Origin: an uncultured Phascolarctobacterium sp.
GTDB lineage: Bacteria; Bacillota; Negativicutes; Acidaminococcales; Acidaminococcaceae
Reading direction: 5' to 3'
Length of the DNA: 5,228 bases
Assembly (NCBI GenBank): GCA_945949475.1
Contig: CAMFET010000077.1
Span: forward strand, 1-5,228
Shown here: in pieces, positions 1 to 5,228 of the stretch
Numbering within the stretch: the first letter of the stretch is position 1
How the letters are laid out: each line of letters begins with the position of its first letter
Made by a program: the position numbers and the translations under genes
Notes under the pieces: model-generated
Seen by the model: the letters and a program-made list of their open reading frames with translations, nothing else
Database searches by the model: none
Told to the model about the DNA's origin: nothing

Positions 1-715
1 GCTGGGTGAATTCCGGCTGACGGTCTGCACGCAGGTCCTCATCACGGAAGCAGCGAGCGATTTGGAAATAACGCTCCATGCCAGCAACCATCAAGAGCTG
101 CTTGAAGATTTGCGGGGATTGCGGCAGTGCATAGAATTTACCGGGGTTTACACGGCTGGGAACCAAATAGTCGCGTGCACCCTCAGGAGTGGATTTGCAC
201 AGCATCGGGGTTTCGATTTCCAGGAAACGATGCTCGTCCAAATAGTCGCGCATCAGCTTAGCAACCTTATGACGTAGAATCAGGTTGCGTTGCATTTCCG
301 GACGGCGCAGATCCAGATAACGGAATTTCAGGCGCAGGTTTTCATCGGTATCGATGTCGTCTTTAATATAGAACGGAGGGGTTTTAGCCTTGTTCAGTAC
401 TTCGATTTCGCTAGCCAGTACTTCGATGGTACCGGTAGCAATATTTTCGTTGATGGTATCGGCATCGCGCAGGCGCACCTTGCCCTCAACCTTGATTACG
501 AATTCGTTACGGATGTCCTCAGCAGTTTTGAAGCTGGTGCCTGCGGATTCAGGGTCAGCAACTACTTGTACAATACCGCTACGGTCGCGCAAATCGATAA
601 AAATCAGTCCGCCGTGGTCACGACGCTTAGAAACCCAACCGCACAGGATAACCTTTTCACCGGCTTGGTCTTTGCCCAGCTCACCACAATGATGGCTGCG
701 TTTTTCATTAATCAT
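1..715 (-). CDS. aspS: Aspartyl-tRNA synthetase, N-terminal part (cut by window edge)
   Basis: This gene encodes the cytoplasmic class II synthetase that attaches aspartate to tRNA. Only the first 238 codons are inside the window; the reading frame is open to the left edge. Residues 1 to about 110 form the OB-fold anticodon-binding domain, with GWVSKRRDHGG at 26-36 and IFIDLRDRSG after it. The start of the catalytic domain follows: KYRYLDLRRPEM, then ETPML (motif 1 region), STPEGARDYLVPSR, ALPQSPQ and the motif 2 segment FRDEDLRADRQPEFTQ at 223-238, where R224 is the expected ATP/aminoacyl-adenylate contact. The bacterial GAD insertion and motif 3 would lie outside the window. The ATG at 715 is preceded by AGAGGTG about 7 nt upstream and sits 23 nt after the hisS stop, so hisS and aspS are probably co-transcribed. 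H34 replaces the Leu of the E. coli enzyme, which suggests a non-discriminating enzyme (inference; see findings). The family assignment is secure. Confidence 0.96.
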   Translation of the reverse strand, partial: MINEKRSHHCGELGKDQAGEKVILCGWVSKRRDHGGLIFIDLRDRSGIVQVVADPESAGTSFKTAEDIRNEFVIKVEGKVRLRDADTINENIATGTIEVLASEIEVLNKAKTPPFYIKDDIDTDENLRLKFRYLDLRRPEMQRNLILRHKVAKLMRDYLDEHRFLEIETPMLCKSTPEGARDYLVPSRVNPGKFYALPQSPQIFKQLLMVAGMERYFQIARCFRDEDLRADRQPEFTQ

Positions 716-738
716 ATTTTAGCACCTCTACTTATAAA

Positions 739-2001
739 TTATAAAGTATTGAAATAATTGATTATCTCAGTAAGAGCGATTTCCTGCTGCTCGCTAGTAC
801 CCATGTTGCGCACGGTTACTGCATTGCGTGCCAGCTCGTCCTCGCCAAAAATAAGCACTTGCTTAGCCTGGAATTTATTGGCCTGCTTCATTTGGGCCTT
901 CATGCTGCGACCAAAGAAGTCGTATTCCACCTTAAAGCCCGCTCTGCGCAGCTCAATGCCGGTTTTGAAGGCCACGGTGAAGTTTTCCTTTTTGGGGCAC
1001 ACGATGTAAGCATCAATGGTCTCATCAAATGCAGGCAGCAGTCCTTGGCTATCCAAGGCCAGCAGCACGCGCTCCATACCCATGGCAAAGCCAATGCCGG
1101 GACGCGCTTCGCTGCCACTAATTTCCTGCACGAGACCATCGTAACGACCACCGCCGCACACAGCGCTTTGCGCGCCCAAGGGTGCGTATTGGATTTCAAA
1201 GGCGGTCTTGGTGTAGTAGTCCAGGCCGCGCACAAGGTTGTGGTCCACTTCAAAGTCCACACCGGCTGCGGTCAAAAGCTCCTTCACGCCTTCAAAATGC
1301 GCCTTGCACTCGTCGCACAGGCATTCCTCTAGGCTAGGAGCGCCCACGCCAAGCTCTTGGCAATGCGGGTTCTTGCAATCTAATAAACGCAAGGGATTGC
1401 GGTCAAAGCGACCTTGGCAGTCCTTGCAGAGCTCGTCAAAGTGGGGCTTAAAGAAGGCCTGCAGCTTTTCACGATGCTGGGGACGGCAGTTGGGGCAGCC
1501 CACGGAGTTAATCTTGAGCTTGAGGTCCTTCAGCCCCAACTCCTTGAGCACCTGCACTGCTAGCAGGATAATCTCCGCATCCACATTGGGACCGGGCACG
1601 CCCAGTGCCTCCACACCAAATTGGTGGAATTCGCGCAGACGACCAGCTTGCGGGCGGTCATAGCGGAACATGGAGCCGATATAGAAAAATTTGGTTGCTA
1701 AAGAGTCTTCCTTGCTCAGCTTGTGCTCCACATAAGCACGCACTGCGGAAGCAGTGTTTTCCGGGCGCAGGGTGATGCTGCGATTACCGCGGTCGGTAAA
1801 GGTGTACATTTCCTTTTCTACGACGTCGGTAGTGTCGCCGATGCCGCGCTGGAACAGCTCTGTATGTTCAAACACAGGGGTTCTAATTTCTTTGTAGCCG
1901 TATTGGGCACAGATTTTACGCACAGTTGCTTCAAGATAGCGCCAGGCGTTAACGTCCGAAGGCATAATATCCTTCGTTCCTCTGGGTGCTGTAGTCAGCA
2001 T
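739..2001 (-). CDS. hisS: Histidyl-tRNA synthetase
   Basis: This gene encodes the class II enzyme that charges tRNA(His) with histidine in the cytoplasm, normally as a homodimer. The 420-residue length is normal for bacterial HisRS. The N-terminus has the typical APRGTKDIMP, followed by the motif 1 region around 38-50 and TLRPENT at 77-83. Motif 2 (FRYDRPQAGRLREFHQ) is at 112-127, the histidine-specific motifs LVRGLDYYT and GGGRYDGL are at 256-264 and 283-290, and motif 3 (GIGFAMGMERVLL) is at 302-314. R258 matches the catalytic Arg of the family. Residues from about 329 form the C-terminal anticodon-binding domain. The insertion domain holds nine Cys between 169 and 232, which could form a structural metal site (inference). 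The ATG at 2001 has a strong AAAGGAGG (2009-2016) 7 nt upstream and lies 18 nt after the hemZ stop. That gap leaves no room for a T-box leader. Nothing looks truncated or mutated. Confidence 0.98.
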   Translation of the reverse strand: MLTTAPRGTKDIMPSDVNAWRYLEATVRKICAQYGYKEIRTPVFEHTELFQRGIGDTTDVVEKEMYTFTDRGNRSITLRPENTASAVRAYVEHKLSKEDSLATKFFYIGSMFRYDRPQAGRLREFHQFGVEALGVPGPNVDAEIILLAVQVLKELGLKDLKLKINSVGCPNCRPQHREKLQAFFKPHFDELCKDCQGRFDRNPLRLLDCKNPHCQELGVGAPSLEECLCDECKAHFEGVKELLTAAGVDFEVDHNLVRGLDYYTKTAFEIQYAPLGAQSAVCGGGRYDGLVQEISGSEARPGIGFAMGMERVLLALDSQGLLPAFDETIDAYIVCPKKENFTVAFKTGIELRRAGFKVEYDFFGRSMKAQMKQANKFQAKQVLIFGEDELARNAVTVRNMGTSEQQEIALTEIINYFNTL

Positions 2002-2008
2002 TCCACTT

Positions 2009-2016
2009 CCTCCTTT
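2009..2016 (-). promoter_or_regulatory. Strong ribosome binding site of hisS
   Basis: The transcript strand reads AAAGGAGG, 7 nt before the hisS ATG at 2001, and begins a few bases after the hemZ stop codon (2022-2020). It is among the best-matched sites in the window and suggests that hisS is initiated independently, not only by ribosomes arriving from hemZ. It also fixes the hisS start. Confidence 0.85.
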
Positions 2017-2019
2017 ATC

Positions 2020-3507
2020 TTATCTAAATAATTCTTCTCGTTTGCGGCAGAACTCTGCCAAGCCCTGCCCATAAACAGCCACATTCTTGGGCATATTCAT
2101 GCGCCGCAGATGGTGCCCATCTGCCAAGGGCAGCTTTGTTGATGAGGACGGCCCCACGCCGATTACCGGATGGCGCTCCTCCATCATCTGGATATTATAA
2201 ATGCTCTCCGTCCCCGGCTTAGCATAGCCAATATTCGCCAAGTGACCGAGCATATAATGCTGTCTGTATAAATAATAGGGCTCAAGGCCAACACCAGCGG
2301 CCAGCTCCCTGCCCTGCTCCACCAGCTCCGCGGCTTGCTGGGCGGGCAGCTGAATCTTAGAGCCAAACAAGGCTGCACTGCGCTTTAGTGTTAACGTATG
2401 AATAGTCAAATTCTCCGGTACCAGCTCCACAGCCTTATGCAGGCTATAGTCGATATCCGCAGCATCCTCACCCGGCAGACCAATAATCAAATCCATATTG
2501 ATAACGGGAATGCTGCTTTGGCGTACCTCTTCGTAGGCACGATAAAAATCGTCCACGCTGTGGCGACGCCCAATCACCTGCAGCGTTTTATCATGAAAGG
2601 TTTGCGGATTGACGCTGATGCGGTCCACCCCCGCCGCCTCCATGGCTGCCAGCTTATTAGAGCTAAAGCAGTCCGGTCGACCGGCCTCCACGGTGAACTC
2701 TGCCACCTCAGGAAAATGCAGATGCTTGCGCACCACCTCTAAAAGCCTAGCAAAAGCTTTATCGCCAAGGCTCGTAGGCGTGCCGCCGCCAATATAAAGG
2801 CTGCGAATAGCTAAACTATGCATACCTAATAATTGTACCACATTTAGCACATCTTGTTCAATCAAATTTACAAAGTTTTGCTGAGATTCTTCGTCCTGCG
2901 GCACAATTCCCGCGGGAAATGAGCAATATGAGCAGCGACTGGGGCAATAGGGCACGCCTATATAGATGCCTGCATCAGTAAATCTGCTGCTATCGGGCAA
3001 TATATTTTTTTGCTTCACGGCGATATTAGTGAGCAGCTCGCCCTGCTGCTGGGGTAAAAGATACGCCTGCTCTAAGTACTGAGGCAGCTCCGTAGCGCTT
3101 TTGCCGCTATCCAAAAGCTTGTGCGCCAGCTTGCCCGGTCGCACGCCCGTCAACACGCCCCAGGGCATGGCCGGCCTTGCACCCGTAGCCTGCGCAAAAG
3201 CATGCACCACTGCCAGCTTCACGCAGCGGGTAATTTCGCCACCTGTGGGCTCGCTCCCCTGCTCCAGCTTACACATTTCAACAGTGCTAAAGCTGTGCTC
3301 GCCACACACTAAGCACACCTCAATAATGTGCTGCCGCTCGTCATAGCGCACGCTTAGTGCAGCAGCTGCCGCTATCGTGCCAGACTCGCCAGCTGCCGCA
3401 GCTTGTGCAGACTCCGCCAGCTCATAGTCAAAGAACGCGGCCATGTCGCACACGGGCCGCGTTATCTCAAATCCGCATAAATTTTGCAAAGAAAAATACA
3501 TACTCAT
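2020..3507 (-). CDS. hemZ: HemZ, radical SAM coproporphyrinogen III dehydrogenase-like protein
   Basis: This is a 495-residue radical SAM protein of the HemZ group, related to HemN and HemW. The family is credited with the oxygen-independent decarboxylation of coproporphyrinogen III in heme synthesis, though in some hosts the true role is uncertain. The N-terminal 170 residues are a HemZ-type extension with an Ala-rich stretch (about 31-51) and PWGVLTGVRPGKL at 115-127. The radical SAM core has YIGVPYCPSRCSYCSFPAG with the three 4Fe-4S ligands C188, C192 and C195, YIGGGTPTS (238-246) and SVNPQTF near 308. The C-terminus carries the HemZ-like YRQHYMLGHLANIGYAKPG from about 425. The residue two after the third Cys is Phe, as in HemW, not the fourth Cys of HemN. 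I chose the ATG at 3507 because it overlaps the TGA of the upstream gene (ATGA), which suggests translational coupling. The frame is also open to a GTG at 3540 (506 residues), and another ATG lies at 3501 (493 residues). Confidence 0.9.
   Translation of the reverse strand: MSMYFSLQNLCGFEITRPVCDMAAFFDYELAESAQAAAAGESGTIAAAAALSVRYDERQHIIEVCLVCGEHSFSTVEMCKLEQGSEPTGGEITRCVKLAVVHAFAQATGARPAMPWGVLTGVRPGKLAHKLLDSGKSATELPQYLEQAYLLPQQQGELLTNIAVKQKNILPDSSRFTDAGIYIGVPYCPSRCSYCSFPAGIVPQDEESQQNFVNLIEQDVLNVVQLLGMHSLAIRSLYIGGGTPTSLGDKAFARLLEVVRKHLHFPEVAEFTVEAGRPDCFSSNKLAAMEAAGVDRISVNPQTFHDKTLQVIGRRHSVDDFYRAYEEVRQSSIPVINMDLIIGLPGEDAADIDYSLHKAVELVPENLTIHTLTLKRSAALFGSKIQLPAQQAAELVEQGRELAAGVGLEPYYLYRQHYMLGHLANIGYAKPGTESIYNIQMMEERHPVIGVGPSSSTKLPLADGHHLRRMNMPKNVAVYGQGLAEFCRKREELFR
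3504..3507 (-). other. ATGA stop/start overlap coupling the transporter gene to hemZ
   Basis: On the minus strand the bases read ATGA: the ATG of hemZ (3507-3505) shares two bases with the TGA that ends the AI-2E-family gene (3506-3504). Such overlaps usually mean that ribosomes ending the first gene restart on the second. The nearest Shine-Dalgarno-like bases are AGCAGG, about 10 nt upstream, and a better GGAGGA about 18 nt upstream, which is too far for a normal site. This supports coupling over independent initiation and favours the 3507 start for hemZ. Confidence 0.7.
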
Positions 3508-4583
3508 GAATTCGTAACCTGCTCTTCCTCCGCATGCCACAGCTCCTTATAGAGCACGCGATAAATAGCAGCCACGGGCACAGCAAAAACCATACCCAAA
3601 ATACCAAAAAGCTTGGCACCAATTAACAGGCTGCCAATAACCAGCACCGGATGCAAATCAAGGCGCTGGCCCATAATCTTAGGCATGAGGAAATTAGCAT
3701 CTAATTGATAATAGACGGCGTAGAAAATAGCCACATGCAGCGCCGCCTCGGGGCTTTGGCCATAAGCAATAAAAATTGCCGGTACCGCACCCATAATAGG
3801 GCCAACAACAGGCACAGTCTCCGCTAAAATAGCCCAAAAGCCCAAAACTAACGGAAAATCAATACCCAAAAATGCCGTGCCAATGGTAATCACAAAGCCG
3901 GAAATCAAGCTTAGCTTCACAAGGCCACGCACATAGGAGCTCAACGTGCGACCGATATCGTCCACCACCTGAGCCACCCTATCCTGAACATCATAATTAA
4001 ACAGATTGATGAACATGCTGCGCAAATCGCGCCAATCCTTGAGGAAATAAAAAGCCAAAAAAGGCACAATAATCAGGCCAATAAGGTTGGATACTATTTC
4101 CAAGCTGCTGCGCAGCAAATTGCGCAAAATGCCACTTACTAAGCCCATAGCCCAGTTAATCATGCCATCGGTGAGCATTTCAAAGCTACTAGGCAGCATG
4201 GGTATCTTGCTGGGGTCCTGCAGCATCGTGTCCAAATCCTGGATATTCGACTTGGCCGCCAACGCCGGTAGCTTCACCAAAAGATCGTTCATTTGGCCGA
4301 ATAAGGGCAGGATGATAAAGCCTATGGCGATGCATAGGAAAATCAAAAAGCCGATTAGGGCCAGTACAATAGCTACAGCACGGGATAATTTGATCATGCC
4401 GTGAGCCACGCGCACCTGGGTAATCATATTGACCAATGGGTAAAGTCCAAAGGCCAGCCCAATAGCCAGCAAAATGGGCAACATAAAACCAGCCAACAGA
4501 TATAACACATAGGATACAGCTGTTGCTACCAAAAGCTTGAACCAAGTGCTGGTTTTTATGGCATTCCAATACTCAAATTTCAT
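3504..4583 (-). CDS. AI-2E family (PF01594-like) multi-span membrane protein
   Basis: This is a 359-residue inner-membrane protein of the AI-2E family, which includes E. coli TqsA and YdiK/PerM-type proteins. Some members export autoinducer-2 and others have been linked to Na+/H+ antiport; the substrate cannot be told from sequence. Hydrophobic segments lie at about 16-52 (two spans), 68-94, 161-181, 221-240, 243-275 and 311-336. A polar loop spans about 97-140. The family signature is in the C-terminal half: ETVPVVGPIMGAVPAIFIAYG at 255-275, QLDANFLMPKIMGQRLDLHP near 293-312 and LFGILGMVFAVPVAA near 325-339. The length is typical for the family, and I see no signal peptide apart from the first membrane span. 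The ATG at 4583 is 3 nt after the upstream stop. There is no good ribosome binding site, and a 7-bp hairpin occupies that place, so translation is probably coupled to the upstream gene. It overlaps hemZ by 4 nt. The family call is firm; its physiological role is unknown. Confidence 0.92.
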   Translation of the reverse strand: MKFEYWNAIKTSTWFKLLVATAVSYVLYLLAGFMLPILLAIGLAFGLYPLVNMITQVRVAHGMIKLSRAVAIVLALIGFLIFLCIAIGFIILPLFGQMNDLLVKLPALAAKSNIQDLDTMLQDPSKIPMLPSSFEMLTDGMINWAMGLVSGILRNLLRSSLEIVSNLIGLIIVPFLAFYFLKDWRDLRSMFINLFNYDVQDRVAQVVDDIGRTLSSYVRGLVKLSLISGFVITIGTAFLGIDFPLVLGFWAILAETVPVVGPIMGAVPAIFIAYGQSPEAALHVAIFYAVYYQLDANFLMPKIMGQRLDLHPVLVIGSLLIGAKLFGILGMVFAVPVAAIYRVLYKELWHAEEEQVTNS

Positions 4584-4586
4584 GTA

Positions 4587-5216
4587 TTATTGCAGGAAAG
4601 GGTTCCTGCGACGCTCCCAGCCCACGCTGGTCTGAGGACCATGGCCGGGCAGCAAGGCTACACCGTCATCTAAGACTAAAATTTTATTTTTAATGGATTC
4701 TAAGATTTGCTTATAGCTGCCGCCGGGTAAATCGGTGCGGCCAATGGATTCGCAAAATACAGTATCGCCCACAAAGGCAAATTTGTTCTCCTTATTGTAG
4801 TAGCAAATGCCACCCTTGGTGTGACCAGGAGTTGCCAAAACCTCGAACTCCATGCCGCCGAGGTTGAGCACTTCACCATCCTGCACCAAATTTTCAGCAG
4901 GCTGGCACTGAATGCTGCGGCCTACGAAGAAGGAGAGATTGATATCTGCCTTGGAAAGGCAGGGCTCGTCCTCCTTGCTGATGTACACAGGAGCACCGGT
5001 AGCCTGGCGCACCTCGTTTAAGGCGCCAATATGGTCGCTATGGCCGTGGGTTAAAAGAATGCCCACAACCTTTTCCACACCTGCGTGCTCTACAAGCTCC
5101 ATAATGGAATCGCAATCAGCACCCGGGTCGACGATAACACCCTGCTTATTTTCTTCATTCACTGCCAAATAGCAGTTGGTGGCCAGCATGCCCACCTCAC
5201 ATTTATATAATTTCAT
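4587..5216 (-). CDS. MBL-fold metallo-hydrolase (glyoxalase II-like)
   Basis: This gene encodes a 209-residue cytoplasmic metallo-beta-lactamase-fold hydrolase of the small glyoxalase II-like group (YcbL/YqgX type). Such enzymes bind two metal ions and often cleave thioesters such as hydroxyacyl-glutathione; the natural substrate here is unknown. The metal-binding motif THGHSDH is at 56-62 (H57, H59, D61, H62), followed by TPGHTKGG (H132), FVGDTVF (bridging D151) and LLPGHGP (H192), so all expected ligands are present. The segment IGRTDLPGGSY at 158-168 and the ending NPFL at 205-208 are typical of the group. It is shorter than classical glyoxalase II because it lacks the C-terminal helical domain that binds glutathione. 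The ATG at 5216 is preceded by AGGAGGAA at the window's right edge with about 6 nt spacing, a strong site. It is the first gene visible, but the promoter lies outside the window, so it may not be the first gene of the operon. Confidence 0.93.
   Translation of the reverse strand: MKLYKCEVGMLATNCYLAVNEENKQGVIVDPGADCDSIMELVEHAGVEKVVGILLTHGHSDHIGALNEVRQATGAPVYISKEDEPCLSKADINLSFFVGRSIQCQPAENLVQDGEVLNLGGMEFEVLATPGHTKGGICYYNKENKFAFVGDTVFCESIGRTDLPGGSYKQILESIKNKILVLDDGVALLPGHGPQTSVGWERRRNPFLQ
4592..4609 (-). repeat. Inverted repeat (7-bp stem, 4-nt loop) before the transporter start codon
   Basis: The transcript strand reads GCAGGAA, a 4-nt loop CCCT, then TTCCTGC, a perfect 7-bp stem with no mismatch. 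It lies inside the last codons of the MBL-hydrolase gene (the RNPFLQ end), and its 3' arm ends 8 nt before the ATG at 4583, where a ribosome binding site would normally be. No T-run follows, so it is not an intrinsic terminator. If folded it would hide the only AGGAA-like bases near this start. A regulatory role is inference; a repeat this short can arise by chance. Confidence 0.45.
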
Positions 5217-5228
5217 ATGATTCCTCCT

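Noticed and set aside
290..757. Plus-strand open frame of 155 codons opposite aspS
   Set aside because: It is antisense to a clearly conserved synthetase, its translation shows no recognisable domain, and it has no convincing ribosome binding site. It reflects the codon composition of aspS.
859..1663. Plus-strand open frames of 157 and 141 codons opposite hisS, and a 120-codon minus-strand frame at 900-1262
   Set aside because: All lie fully within hisS, whose frame is supported by every class II motif. The translations look like shadows, with no family features.
2046..2059. Inverted repeat GGCAGA-AC-TCTGCC near the 3' end of hemZ, considered as a terminator before hisS
   Set aside because: It has a short 5-6 bp stem inside coding sequence and no T-run after it on the transcript strand. 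A terminator here would also cut off hisS and aspS, which have no other clear promoter.
2002..2100. Possible internal promoter upstream of hisS (TTGGCA-like box in the hemZ 3' end)
   Set aside because: No acceptable TATAAT-like box lies at 16-18 nt spacing. The AT-rich stretch just before the ribosome binding site is too close to the start and lacks a matching -35 box.
2398..3346. Plus-strand open frames opposite hemZ
   Set aside because: They are short and antisense to a well-supported radical SAM gene, with compositionally odd translations and no initiation signals.
3358..3420. Ala-codon-rich stretch in hemZ, considered as a tandem repeat
   Set aside because: The GCA/GCT/GCC runs are irregular and encode an Ala-rich linker-like segment. 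I see no repeating unit.
4087..4569. Overlapping frames on both strands within the AI-2E-family gene
   Set aside because: The membrane-protein frame carries the family signatures throughout. The alternatives have no matching features.

Overview
All genes in this window lie on the minus strand and run from right to left: an MBL-fold hydrolase, an AI-2E-family membrane protein, hemZ, hisS and the 5' part of aspS, which leaves the window at its left edge. They are packed like one operon. The junctions, in order of transcription, are a 3-nt gap, a 4-nt ATGA overlap, an 18-nt gap and a 23-nt gap. No stretch of 300 bases lacks a gene, and I see no tRNA, rRNA, mobile element, CRISPR array or convincing terminator.

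The gene content points to an anaerobic member of the Bacillota (Firmicutes). HemZ is mainly a Firmicutes radical-SAM protein. From general knowledge, a small MBL hydrolase followed by hemZ, hisS and aspS is a common order in Clostridia and Negativicutes, often downstream of relA and dtd. The Cys-rich HisRS, roughly balanced base composition and strong AGGAGG-type ribosome binding sites fit such a bacterium. Negativicutes is my best guess, but a marker-gene tree would be needed to settle it.

Region by region: 4587-5216 encodes a glyoxalase-II-like metallo-hydrolase with a complete set of metal ligands. 3504-4583 encodes an AI-2E/PF01594-type membrane protein. 2020-3507 encodes HemZ, a radical SAM protein related to HemN and HemW. 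739-2001 encodes a full-length histidyl-tRNA synthetase. 1-715 encodes the first 238 residues of aspartyl-tRNA synthetase.

The genes do not form one pathway. Two charge tRNAs, one probably acts in porphyrin or heme metabolism, one is a general thioester or detoxification-type hydrolase and one is a transporter-like protein. What they share is co-transcription, probably from a promoter beyond the right edge. This is a mostly ordinary housekeeping region and I find no new biological system. The most informative detail is a His in the AspRS anticodon-binding domain at a position associated with non-discriminating enzymes. It suggests that Asn-tRNA(Asn) in this organism may be made indirectly through GatCAB. 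Other points of interest are the absence of room for a T-box leader before hisS, a hairpin where the transporter gene's ribosome binding site should be, and the HemW-like cluster motif of HemZ.
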